Of a stretch of DNA of 42,898 nt, positions 20,631-28,497 are shown one piece after another. Under the pieces are notes generated by a model. It was given only the letters and a program-made list of their open reading frames with translations, did not search any database and was not told the DNA's origin. The DNA is from an uncultured Clostridia bacterium (lineage in GTDB: Bacteria; Bacillota; Clostridia; Peptostreptococcales; Acidaminobacteraceae), in assembly GCA_927417275.1 (NCBI GenBank), contig CAKMJV010000046.1, forward strand, positions 1 to 42,898. The letters run 5' to 3'. Position numbers and translations under genes: made by a program. How positions within the stretch are numbered: position 1 is the stretch's first letter; each line of letters begins with the position of its first letter.

Positions 20631-20888
20631 CTAAAAATCTGAACCTCTTTCAATGACCATCTTAATTTTACCCATCACATAACTATAGGACCCCTTATCA
20701 TGTGGTTTTTTACAATCGCTACAATCTTTAATCCCATGATTTATTTTGAAATCACCACCACAGTCCGATTTAAGCATATATAAAGGACAGTAACAAAAAA
20801 GACAATTAAATTCCGTCGTTTCAATCCCTTTGTGACAAGGAAAAAATTCACACTTTAAATGTTGATTAAACTTATAATGTTCGCTCAT
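20631..20888 (-). CDS. Cysteine-rich small-domain protein (probable metal-binding)
   Basis: An 85-residue protein with eight or more cysteines arranged as CEFFPCHKG, NCLFCYCPLY, DCGGDF and DCSDCKKPH. This is the pattern of the Cys-rich small-domain family found in methanogens and clostridia, thought to bind a metal or iron-sulfur centre; its reaction is not known to me. ATG at 20888 follows GTGAGGG. It lies 13 bp after ispF and 30 bp before gltX, so it is probably cotranscribed with ispD-ispF. IspG and IspH downstream in this pathway are iron-sulfur enzymes, but any link is speculation. Confidence 0.8.
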   Translation of the reverse strand: MSEHYKFNQHLKCEFFPCHKGIETTEFNCLFCYCPLYMLKSDCGGDFKINHGIKDCSDCKKPHDKGSYSYVMGKIKMVIERGSDF

Positions 20889-20901
20889 TTCGCCCTCACT
20901 T

Positions 20902-21384
20902 TTATCTTTTATTTTTATCTACCAACAACACCACCGCTTGAGAAGAGATCCCACGTTCTTCACCTTCAAACCCCAACCATTCTGTCGTCGTTGCTTTTAC
21001 ATTTACAAACTGTTCCTCACAAAAAGCATGTCTGGCAATATTTTGCTTCATTTGATTGATATAAGGTGCAAGTTTGGGCCTTTGAGCCACGATCGTCGCA
21101 TCGATATTTCCTATTTCAAAATTTTCATCCAACATAAGTTGTATCACGCGATCAAATAAAAGCATACTTGAAATGTTTTTGTAGGCAGAATCATTGTCCG
21201 GAAAGTGGGTCCCTATATCGCCTTTTCCAAGCGCACCTAAAATCGCATCCATAACTGCGTGAAGCAACACATCGGCATCTGAGTGCCCTTTCAACCCCTT
21301 CTCGTGCGGCACCTCGACACCACCTAAAATAAGGGGTTTATCCATAACCAATTGATGCACATCATAACCAATTCCTATTTTCAT
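20902..21384 (-). CDS. ispF: 2-C-methyl-D-erythritol 2,4-cyclodiphosphate synthase
   Basis: Fifth step of the non-mevalonate isoprenoid pathway: it cyclises CDP-methylerythritol 2-phosphate with release of CMP. The zinc ligands appear in GYDVHQL near residue 8, and the conserved HSDADVLLHAVMDAILGALG follows near residue 34. The 160-residue length is typical. The ATG overlaps the ispD stop by four bases (ATGA), so the two genes are translationally coupled. Confidence 0.97.
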   Translation of the reverse strand: MKIGIGYDVHQLVMDKPLILGGVEVPHEKGLKGHSDADVLLHAVMDAILGALGKGDIGTHFPDNDSAYKNISSMLLFDRVIQLMLDENFEIGNIDATIVAQRPKLAPYINQMKQNIARHAFCEEQFVNVKATTTEWLGFEGEERGISSQAVVLLVDKNKR

Positions 21385-22100
21385 AATCCATCTCCTTGTA
21401 CATCTAGAATCGCCTGTGCAACATATAAATCAAAAGGTGTCGTGATTTTAAGATTGTTCTTCTGACTTTCAACAACCAAAACCTTTCCGCCTATATTTTC
21501 GACTAAATTGGCATCGTCCGTGGCTAGAATTGCTTGTTCTCTCCCAATCGCATGCGCTTTTAATAAGGTATCTAACTTAAAAACTTGAGGTGTTTGAACG
21601 GCCCAAATAAACTCTCGGTTGATGGTTCCAATGATAACGCCTGTTTCATTTACATGCTTGAGCGTGTCCGTAGCGCGTACTGCTACCACAGCGCCATCAT
21701 AGTTCGCCAATTGCAGACACATTTCTTCAAGTTGATTAATAGGTACAAATGGGCGAACACCATCATGGACCACCACGATTTCAAAATCTTTAGACACAGA
21801 CTTTAACCCTTCATAAACAGAGGCTTGTCTTGTATCGCCACCAAGAACCACTTTTGTAAAGGTGGAAGATAGTGTGTTTTCTTGCCATTTCGCAATTTTT
21901 ATAACCACTTCATTTATATCTGATGCAGGTACAATGACGATAATTTCATCTATGATTTCTGATTCCCATAGTTTCAATAACGTCCAGTTTAGGATTTCTA
22001 ACCCACCTAATTTCAAAAACTGCTTTTTCGTCCCATTTCCCATACGTACACCCATTCCTGCAGCAGGAACTAAGGCCACTACTTTTTTTTCATTTATCAT
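21381..22100 (-). CDS. ispD: 2-C-methyl-D-erythritol 4-phosphate cytidylyltransferase
   Basis: Third step of the non-mevalonate pathway: transfer of CMP from CTP to methylerythritol phosphate. The nucleotide-binding start VALVPAAGMGVRMG, the middle VHDGVRPFV and TDDANLVE are the family motifs. I place the start at ATG 22100 (240 residues), 6 bases after a GAGG site. An upstream in-frame ATG at 22181 would begin inside the terminator stem of the preceding gene and adds 27 unrelated residues. It begins a new unit with ispF, the Cys-rich protein and gltX. Confidence 0.95.
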   Translation of the reverse strand: MINEKKVVALVPAAGMGVRMGNGTKKQFLKLGGLEILNWTLLKLWESEIIDEIIVIVPASDINEVVIKIAKWQENTLSSTFTKVVLGGDTRQASVYEGLKSVSKDFEIVVVHDGVRPFVPINQLEEMCLQLANYDGAVVAVRATDTLKHVNETGVIIGTINREFIWAVQTPQVFKLDTLLKAHAIGREQAILATDDANLVENIGGKVLVVESQKNNLKITTPFDLYVAQAILDVQGDGL

Positions 22101-22156
22101 AATAACGTCCTCATTTTCAAAATGAATTTTACTCACATGACTCATTATATCAAAAA

Positions 22157-22194
22157 AAGAACCACTATGCAGAATAATCATACATAGGGTTCTT
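22157..22194 (-). terminator. Terminator after the PIN/TRAM gene
   Basis: A stem of about 12 bp (AAGAACCCTATG / CATAGTGGTTCTT, one mismatch) is followed by TTTTT on the minus strand, 5 bases past the stop of the PIN/TRAM gene. It separates that gene from ispD. Confidence 0.85.
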
Positions 22195-22198
22195 GACT

Positions 22199-23296
22199 TT
22201 AAGGTTTAGATTTTGCAAAGATCATCCGACCAGCCGCTGTTTGTAAGACACTGGTAACGATAACGTGAATGGTTTCATTAATAAACTTTCTACCATCTTC
22301 CACGACGATCATCGTACCATCATCCAAATACGAAACGCCTTGGTTCGATTCTTTGCCTTCTTTGATGATCTGAATGAGCATTTCTTCTCCTGGGAGAACA
22401 ACGGGCTTAACCGCATTGGCCAATTCATTAATATTAAGTATGACGATATCTTGTAATGAAGCCACTTTATTTAGATTATAGTCATTTGTGACGATACAAC
22501 CATTCATCTTTTGTGCCAATTTTATGAGTTTAACATCGACTTCAGGAACGTCTTCAAAATCAGTATCCACAATTCGTACCACAATAGGAAGGTCCCTTTG
22601 AATAATTTTTAAAATATCCAAACCGCGTCTGCCTCTGTTTCTTTTTAAACCATCTGATGAATCGGCAATATGTCTTAACTCGCCAAGCACAAACTCAGGT
22701 ATAATCAAATCCCCTTCAATAAAGCCGGTTTTACATATATCAGCAATTCGACCATCAATAATCACACTTGTATCGAGAATTTTAGGTTTTGATTGCCCAC
22801 TGATTTGACTTTGCTTAACCGATTTAGAACCCGTCATCTTCTTAGCTAAATCTGCTAATTTAGGTTGGTCCTTGATGTTCTTTTGTGCAAGGGAAATGCC
22901 AAGATATCCAAAAAATATAAACGTTAAAATTTTAAGTGCATTTGCTGCCATAGGAATCGGAATAATTTCATATAAACCACTGATTAAAAAAGCTATAACA
23001 AGGCCAAATACTAAGCCAATAAGTCCAAATAAAAAATCTTGTTGCGGTATTTTTTCAAGCTCAGACTGTGCATATTGCGCAAGTCTTTTCCCCAACCTGA
23101 TAATAAGTTTTGACATCGCATAAGCAAAAATCGCAGCCACTATACCAAGTATAGCAGGTGCAGCAATCATATAGACTACTTTCATTAAATTCAAGAAGTT
23201 ATTCTCATATAAAAAATCGACCATGCTTAAACCGAGTGCAACGCCTGCACTTAAACCGATGAAGGTAATAATGTATTTAATTAATTTTTCGATCAT
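22199..23296 (-). CDS. PIN and TRAM domain membrane protein (YacL-like)
   Basis: A 365-residue protein with four predicted membrane spans in the first 150 residues, two of them being MIAAPAILGIVAAIFAYAM and LFGLIGLVFGLVIAFLISGL. A cytoplasmic PIN nuclease-like domain follows (KILDTSVIIDGRIADICKTG, later GCIVTNDYNLNKVASL), with a C-terminal TRAM domain (VSYLDDGTMIVVEDGRKFI). The order matches Bacillus YacL, whose gene also lies next to ispD. The acidic residues D, D and D/N expected of PIN nucleases are present. The substrate is unknown, probably RNA or DNA. ATG at 23296 follows AAAGGAGG. Confidence 0.9.
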   Translation of the reverse strand: MIEKLIKYIITFIGLSAGVALGLSMVDFLYENNFLNLMKVVYMIAAPAILGIVAAIFAYAMSKLIIRLGKRLAQYAQSELEKIPQQDFLFGLIGLVFGLVIAFLISGLYEIIPIPMAANALKILTFIFFGYLGISLAQKNIKDQPKLADLAKKMTGSKSVKQSQISGQSKPKILDTSVIIDGRIADICKTGFIEGDLIIPEFVLGELRHIADSSDGLKRNRGRRGLDILKIIQRDLPIVVRIVDTDFEDVPEVDVKLIKLAQKMNGCIVTNDYNLNKVASLQDIVILNINELANAVKPVVLPGEEMLIQIIKEGKESNQGVSYLDDGTMIVVEDGRKFINETIHVIVTSVLQTAAGRMIFAKSKP

Positions 23297-23321
23297 CCTT
23301 TACCTCCTTTCGCATAAAATT

Positions 23322-23340
23322 GAGCATCCCTAAGATGCTC
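23322..23340 (-). terminator. Short hairpin between carD and the PIN/TRAM gene
   Basis: GAGCATC and GATGCTC form a 7-bp stem with a 5-base loop, followed on the minus strand by AATTTTA. The U-tract is poor, so this is at best a partial terminator. Confidence 0.45.
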
Positions 23341-23413
23341 TCGCTGTTATCATTATGAAATTTAATCTATATAAATTTTAACACAGTAAAAAAAAAAGTC
23401 AAACCAATTAAGG

Positions 23414-23896
23414 TTAATGACTTCCAATCGTAGCATTTACTAATGTAACCACTTCGTCTTCTTTTAAATCCTTAGACAATGTCAATTCACTGACGAGAAT
23501 TTGCTTAGAATTGTTTAACATTTTACGTTCGCCTGTAGACAAACCTTTTTCACGATCAAGAATTTCGAGATTTCTTACCACGCCTGCTACTTCAAAGATG
23601 TCACCTGTCTTAACTTTTTCCAAATTTGCTCTGTATCTTCGATTCCAGTTGTCTGGCATTACTTCTTTACATTGAGACAAACAATCCATCACGTCATTAA
23701 ATGCACCTCTGTCAACAACTCTACGTACGCCTAAGCCTTCTGCATTATCCGTAGGGATCATAACTTTCATGCTTTTAATCGGTAACTTTAAAATATAAAA
23801 CTCCTTAAAACTACCCATTAGTTCTTTTTGTTCAATTGCTTCGATAATCCCAGCACCATGCATAGGGTATACAATTTTATCACCGACTTTAAACAT
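23414..23896 (-). CDS. CarD/CdnL-family RNA polymerase-binding regulator
   Basis: The 160-residue protein starts MFKVGDKIVYPMHGAGIIEA, the signature of the CarD N-terminal Tudor-like domain that binds the RNA polymerase beta subunit. An all-helical C-terminal DNA-binding part follows, with LSTGERKMLNNSKQILVSEL. In actinobacteria and myxobacteria such proteins stabilise open complexes at rRNA and other promoters; the Firmicute members are less studied. The start ATG at 23896 has GGAGGTCGAA upstream. Two tandem sigma-A promoters precede it (23927-23955 and 23965-23993), so strong expression is likely. Confidence 0.93.
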   Translation of the reverse strand: MFKVGDKIVYPMHGAGIIEAIEQKELMGSFKEFYILKLPIKSMKVMIPTDNAEGLGVRRVVDRGAFNDVMDCLSQCKEVMPDNWNRRYRANLEKVKTGDIFEVAGVVRNLEILDREKGLSTGERKMLNNSKQILVSELTLSKDLKEDEVVTLVNATIGSH

Positions 23897-23926
23897 TTCG
23901 ACCTCCATGCAACTCAGTTTTCTTAT

Positions 23927-23955
23927 ATTATACCTCAAATAAAGGGATTGTACAA
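23927..23955 (-). promoter_or_regulatory. carD proximal promoter
   Basis: TTGTAC (23955-23950) and TATAAT (23932-23927) are 17 bases apart on the minus strand, placing the transcription start about 25-30 bases before the carD ATG. Confidence 0.72.
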
Positions 23956-23964
23956 CAAACTTTA

Positions 23965-23993
23965 ATTCTACTATTCCTTACAAACGTTGTCAA
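23965..23993 (-). promoter_or_regulatory. carD distal promoter
   Basis: TTGACA (23993-23988) and TAGAAT (23970-23965) are 17 bases apart on the minus strand, 38 bp upstream of the proximal promoter and not overlapping it. Confidence 0.75.
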
Positions 23994-24101
23994 TACTAAA
24001 TTATAGAGTTTAAACTATTTTTTTTGACTTTTTCTTTTGATTGTTTTGTGTTAAAATTGAGGTGTTAAAGCACCATATCTTAACTTGTTTGAGGAGGCTA
24101 T

Positions 24102-24497
24102 ATGAAAGATGTAATCTATGATGAGTTTCAAAACAAGGTTGATGAAGTCCTAATTAGACATGCAAATTTATTGGATGTTCTTAGTAAAATGGGAGATGCC
24201 TGTTCAAAATCTAACCGTGCGGTTATTAAATCCATAACAAATTGTGGCTGCGTGTCCCTTAATGTCAATAAAGTTGAACTTTCTGATGAGATGACATATG
24301 AAGCACTGAAAGAATTTAAAGCAGAACATTTACAAGGTCAACCTTGCCCTGTCTGCAGAGAAAAAATAGAAGAGGAACTTGGGCGTTTAGAATTTTACAT
24401 TGCAGCATTGTGTAATTCGCTAGACATAAATCTATACGATGTACTACTCAAAGAATATAACAAAATAAATACGCTTGGAAAATTTAGTTTGTATTAA
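24102..24497 (+). CDS. MazG-like helical protein with CGC and CxxC motifs, unknown function
   Basis: A 131-residue protein, the first plus-strand gene. Its C-terminal half (EELGRLEFYIAALCNSLDIN, then LYDVLLKEYNKINTLGKFSL) resembles the helical core of MazG-type nucleotide pyrophosphohydrolases. However, the acidic metal-binding set EExxE...D is only partly kept (ExxxEEEL, no clear following D). The middle carries NCGC and PCPVC, which could form a metal site. Similar small proteins occur near radA/clpC-type genes in clostridia, but I know of no proven function. ATG at 24102 follows GAGGAGG. It is divergent from carD and convergent with radA, ending in its own terminator. Confidence 0.75.
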   Translation: MKDVIYDEFQNKVDEVLIRHANLLDVLSKMGDACSKSNRAVIKSITNCGCVSLNVNKVELSDEMTYEALKEFKAEHLQGQPCPVCREKIEEELGRLEFYIAALCNSLDINLYDVLLKEYNKINTLGKFSLY

Positions 24498-24503
24498 TTA
24501 GAA

Positions 24504-24544
24504 AGAGAACACATGCGATTGACGGCTGTGTTCTCTCTTTTTTT
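24504..24544 (+). terminator. Terminator between the convergent MazG-like gene and radA
   Basis: The stem GAGAACACA / TGTGTTCTC with a 13-base loop is followed by a run of T on the plus strand. It ends inside the radA stop codon region, so the two convergent genes share it. Read on minus, the U-tract is poor. Confidence 0.85.
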
Positions 24545-25901
24545 ATAAAAAATATTTTAGCATTTCTTCTATATGTTTGAGTCCGATCACCGTGAAGTCT
24601 TCTGGCCGAACAAGCCCCTCTAAATTTGCGTGCGGTATAATCGCCTTCTTAAACCCCATCTTGGCAGCTTCGTTAATGCGTTGTTGTACTTGATTCACCG
24701 CTCTAATCTCGCCTGTAAGGCCAACTTCTCCAAATATAATCATGTCATTTGGTACAACCACATCTCGATGACTAGATGCAATAGCCATTACGATGGCCAA
24801 ATCCGCTGAAGGTTCCTCTATAGAAACACCGCCCACGACGTTCAGGTAAATATCTTGTTGATAAAGCGACAATCCAACCTTTTTTTCTAAGACTGCCGTT
24901 AGAAGTACGAGTTTATTATAGTCAATACCGATCGCCATGCGTCTAGGCATGTTAAAGTTCGTTTGTGAGACCAAACACTGCATCTCCACAAGCACCGTTC
25001 GCGTACCCTCTAAAGCGGGGACAATGATGGAGCCTGCTTCATTCTTAGATGCATTTGAAAGAAATATTCTAGAAGGATTATCCACCTCTTTAAGACCATA
25101 ACTGGTCATCTCAAAAACGCCGATTTCATTTGTGGAACCGAATCTGTTTTTAACCGCTCTTAAAATTCTAAAAACATTATGGCCTTCTCCTTCGAAATAA
25201 AGCACTGTATCCACCATGTGTTCTAAAATTTTTGGTCCTGCAATCGCACCTGTCTTGGTCACATGTCCCACCAAAAATGTACATACGCCAAACTTCTTTG
25301 CGATGTTCATAAATTGATTGGTTGCTTCTCGCACCTGACTGACACTTCCTGGCGCAGAAACCACATCTGGACTATATACTGTTTGAATTGAATCCACGAT
25401 TAAAATGTCTGGCTTCATTTGTTCCACATGAAATTTAATACGTTCGATGTTATTCTCAGCAACGATATAAAGAGACTCACTATCCACAGAAAGCCTTTGC
25501 GCACGCAACTTCGTCTGTTTCATAGATTCTTCACCCGAAACGTAAAGCACTTTTTTATTTTGGACAGCAAGATTGTTTGCCACTTGAAGCAGCAAAGTAG
25601 ATTTTCCGATGCCTGGGTCACCGCCAACTAAGATAAGTGAACCCATTACCAAACCACCACCCAACACGATATCGAGTTCTTTAATCAGCGTGGTATAGCG
25701 TTCCTCTCGATCAAAAGTAATGTCTTTTAAACGTTGTGGCGCAGAATCACCGCCGATATTTAACGTTTTGGGGTTGTCCTCTTTCGTTTCGATCTCTTCA
25801 ACCAACGTGTTCCATTCACCACATTCCAAGCACTTTCCTAGCCATTTAGGCGAAATAGCACCACAGGATTGGCACACGAAGCGACTCTTAATTTTTGCCA
25901 T
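24543..25901 (-). CDS. radA: DNA repair protein RadA
   Basis: RecA-like ATPase (Sms) that helps process recombination intermediates. The N-terminal zinc finger is CQSCGAISPKWLGKCLECG. The Walker A motif is GGDPGIGKST, the RadA-specific motif KNRFGSTNEIG follows, and a Lon-like C-terminal domain ends the 452-residue protein (GGVSIEEPSADLAI). The ATG at 25901 follows GAGGTTGA and overlaps the end of clpC by 14 bases, so the two are coupled, as in Bacillus. Confidence 0.97.
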   Translation of the reverse strand: MAKIKSRFVCQSCGAISPKWLGKCLECGEWNTLVEEIETKEDNPKTLNIGGDSAPQRLKDITFDREERYTTLIKELDIVLGGGLVMGSLILVGGDPGIGKSTLLLQVANNLAVQNKKVLYVSGEESMKQTKLRAQRLSVDSESLYIVAENNIERIKFHVEQMKPDILIVDSIQTVYSPDVVSAPGSVSQVREATNQFMNIAKKFGVCTFLVGHVTKTGAIAGPKILEHMVDTVLYFEGEGHNVFRILRAVKNRFGSTNEIGVFEMTSYGLKEVDNPSRIFLSNASKNEAGSIIVPALEGTRTVLVEMQCLVSQTNFNMPRRMAIGIDYNKLVLLTAVLEKKVGLSLYQQDIYLNVVGGVSIEEPSADLAIVMAIASSHRDVVVPNDMIIFGEVGLTGEIRAVNQVQQRINEAAKMGFKKAIIPHANLEGLVRPEDFTVIGLKHIEEMLKYFL

Positions 25902-28350
25902 ATTCAACCTCATTTATGCGAATTTCATCGTTCTCTATTTCAAGATGTACATTTAAAACGTCTTCATCACATTCGATAAAATACTGAGCGATGAGATCTT
26001 TAACCCACGTGTCTATGGCACGTCTGATTGGACGTGCGCCATACTGTGCATCAAACCCTTTTTCTACGATAAAGTGGACGATTGCCTCATCGTATGTCAT
26101 AGATATATCCTTCTCAGATAGCAACTTTTCAAGTTTCTTAAGTTCAGAGGCGACGATTTGTGCAAGTGCATCTTTTTCCAGTTTATTAAAGACGATGATT
26201 TCATCTATACGATTGATAAATTCTGGTTTGAAATAGGCTTTACACGCTTCTCTGATCTTAACTGCTTCTTGGACATTGGCACTGTCAAAGGAAAACCCCA
26301 TCTTCTTTTCGAACTGAGTATCCGAACCTAAATTAGAAGTCATAACGATTAATGTGTTCTTAAAACTCACACGCTTTCCTCGTCCATCGGTTAAAATACC
26401 CTCATCCATAATTTGTAAAAGGACATTAATCACATCATAATGCGCTTTTTCTATTTCGTCGAAAACCACAAGCGCATAGGGCATTTTAGAAACTTCATTG
26501 GTTAAATAGCCCCCCTCCTTAGTTCCTTCATATCCTGGAGGAGACCCGATGAGTTTTGAAAGCGTATGCTTTTCCATATACTCGGACATGTCAATTTTTA
26601 TCAAATGACGTTCACTGCCAAAATATATCTCTGCAATTGCTTTTGCAAGTTCAGTCTTTCCAACACCTGTTGGTCCTACAAACAGAAAACTTCCCATGGG
26701 TCGTTGGGGCTCTTTAATGCCCAACCGAAAGCGTTTGAGCGCTTTTGAGATGCTTTGAATGGCTTGCGATTGTCCAAAAATTCGTTCTTCCAGTGTATGC
26801 TCTATATCCGCAAGTCTTTTTTTATCCTGTGTAGACAGTTGGTTAACGGGGACTTTTGCCCAATCAGAAATGATGCGTTCGATATCACTTTGATCCACCA
26901 CCAACTTTTGAGCAGTCATAAGTGCATGCGCACTATCATTTTTTTCAATATGTGTTAGAATCCTTTTCTCTTCTTTTTGAATTTTAGCAGCTTCATCAAA
27001 CTTCATGGCCAGTATCAATGTTTCTTTTTCTAATTTTAACTCGGCCAATCGGTATTTCAACTCTTCAACGATTTCTATCATTTTAAGATTATCACTTCTT
27101 TTTCTAGAACACGCTTCATCAATGATATCGATTGCTTTATCAGGCAATTTTCTTTCTGGTAGATAACGCATGGACAAATCTATGGCGCTTTTTACCGCTT
27201 TAGGTGTTATCACCACATGATGATGCACTTCATAATGCACCTTTATTTTATTTAATATGCTCTCTGTCTCTTCTTCTGTGGGCTCATCCACATCTATAAG
27301 CATTAGCCTTCGAGAAACCGCTTGATCGGGTTCTATAAACTTTCTATAATCTTGGTAAGTTGTAGCGCCGATTATTTGTATGGACCCTTCAGCCAAATAA
27401 GGTTTCAGCATACTAAAAGCATCCATAGATTTATCCCCAGTAGCACCCGCACCTACTAAATTTTGAATTTCATCAAAAAAAGCAATATACTTTCCAGGCG
27501 TTTCTTTTAATGCATCTATAATTTCCTTCATTCTAGATTCGAATTGACCCCTGTACATGGTTCCTGAAACTAAAGCGCCTATGTTTATCTCTATGATTTT
27601 TGTGGCTTTTAAACTTTCAGGTACATTTTTTTCTATAATTCTTCGTGCTAAACCCGTCACTATGGCTGTTTTACCCACACCTGGTTCTCCGATTAAGCAG
27701 GGATTGTTTTTCTTTCTTCTGGTGAGAATCTGAATCATTCGATCAATTTCACCTTCTCTGCCCACGATTTCTTCGTAAGGCGCATCTTTAACCCATTCTG
27801 TCAAATCTCGACCAACAATCGACAAAATCTTTTCTTCTTTTTCCGAATAATCTTGATCAAAATCTAAAAGTTTAACCGTTCTAGCGGTTGGACTGTCCCC
27901 TTTAATCAAATGTTTTTCATTTAGTGGTTCAGTTGCATACTCAGAAGACAACTTAACCAAATCTAAACTGAGCTTTGTTAGCACCTTATAACCAATGGAC
28001 TGCTTGTCAGCCAATATACTCATAAATATATGCTCTGGCATAATTTCTGCGTTATTTGAGGCGATTGCATAGTCAAAACTTCTTTTCAAACATTCCTTTG
28101 CTCTATAGGTATAATCTTCTATGCCATCTATGGTACTGGAATTGCCAATCAGTTTAATCAATTCTAGTCGTATATCTTTCGTCGTCACGCGATAATAAGT
28201 AAAAGTTTCTGTAATTTTAGAACCTTTAATGTGAGATAAACCAAGAAGCAAATGCTCAGTGCCAACAAATCTATGTCCTAAATCTCTCGCTTCAGAGAAG
28301 GCATAATTAATCACATCATTTGCTTTTTCATCAAAATTATAGCTTAGCAT
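25888..28350 (-). CDS. clpC: ATP-dependent Clp protease ATPase subunit ClpC
   Basis: Hsp100/AAA+ unfoldase of the ClpC class that feeds proteins to ClpP. The 820 residues show two N-terminal Clp_N repeats, D1 with Walker A GEPGVGKT, a UVR-like middle (KFDEAAKIQKEEKRI), and D2 with GPTGVGKT and FDEIEKAH. A loop KKMGF, like the ClpP-docking VGF loop, is present. Odd points: the D2 pore motif is GYEG instead of GYVG, the D1 Walker B is FFDEIQ instead of FIDEIH, and the usual ctsR-mcsA-mcsB genes are missing upstream. ATG at 28350 follows GGAGG; a frame from 28362 has its start in that site. Confidence 0.93.
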   Translation of the reverse strand: MLSYNFDEKANDVINYAFSEARDLGHRFVGTEHLLLGLSHIKGSKITETFTYYRVTTKDIRLELIKLIGNSSTIDGIEDYTYRAKECLKRSFDYAIASNNAEIMPEHIFMSILADKQSIGYKVLTKLSLDLVKLSSEYATEPLNEKHLIKGDSPTARTVKLLDFDQDYSEKEEKILSIVGRDLTEWVKDAPYEEIVGREGEIDRMIQILTRRKKNNPCLIGEPGVGKTAIVTGLARRIIEKNVPESLKATKIIEINIGALVSGTMYRGQFESRMKEIIDALKETPGKYIAFFDEIQNLVGAGATGDKSMDAFSMLKPYLAEGSIQIIGATTYQDYRKFIEPDQAVSRRLMLIDVDEPTEEETESILNKIKVHYEVHHHVVITPKAVKSAIDLSMRYLPERKLPDKAIDIIDEACSRKRSDNLKMIEIVEELKYRLAELKLEKETLILAMKFDEAAKIQKEEKRILTHIEKNDSAHALMTAQKLVVDQSDIERIISDWAKVPVNQLSTQDKKRLADIEHTLEERIFGQSQAIQSISKALKRFRLGIKEPQRPMGSFLFVGPTGVGKTELAKAIAEIYFGSERHLIKIDMSEYMEKHTLSKLIGSPPGYEGTKEGGYLTNEVSKMPYALVVFDEIEKAHYDVINVLLQIMDEGILTDGRGKRVSFKNTLIVMTSNLGSDTQFEKKMGFSFDSANVQEAVKIREACKAYFKPEFINRIDEIIVFNKLEKDALAQIVASELKKLEKLLSEKDISMTYDEAIVHFIVEKGFDAQYGARPIRRAIDTWVKDLIAQYFIECDEDVLNVHLEIENDEIRINEVEYGKN

Positions 28351-28364
28351 TTTCGCCTCCATAT

Positions 28365-28393
28365 GTTATGACTCTAGTTTATCAAGTTATGAC
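28365..28393 (-). promoter_or_regulatory. Direct repeat GTCATAAC x2 upstream of clpC
   Basis: The minus-strand leader of clpC holds two identical 8-mers GTCATAAC (28393-28386 and 28372-28365), 21 bp apart, i.e. two helical turns. The spacing suits a dimeric regulator. It is not the standard CtsR heptad repeat (GGTCAAA), so the regulator is unknown. Confidence 0.4.
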
Positions 28394-28430
28394 CCATAAG
28401 AAAAGAACATTCCTCTGGTTCACTAAAGAA

Positions 28431-28458
28431 AAAAGGAAATCTATAAAGACTTCCTTTT
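28431..28458 (-). terminator. Terminator after the EF-G-like gene
   Basis: AAAAGGAA and TTCCTTTT form a stem with a 12-base loop; on the minus strand the second arm runs into TTTTTTCTTT. It follows the EF-G-like gene stop by about 40 bp, ahead of clpC. Confidence 0.75.
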
Positions 28459-28497
28459 CTCATACCCCTATTCCCATTTCCATCGACCCGACGTTGC

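Noticed and set aside
24024..24057. Sigma-A promoter for the MazG-like gene (TTGACT with TTAAAA)
   Set aside because: The spacer is 21-22 bases, too long for normal sigma-A use.
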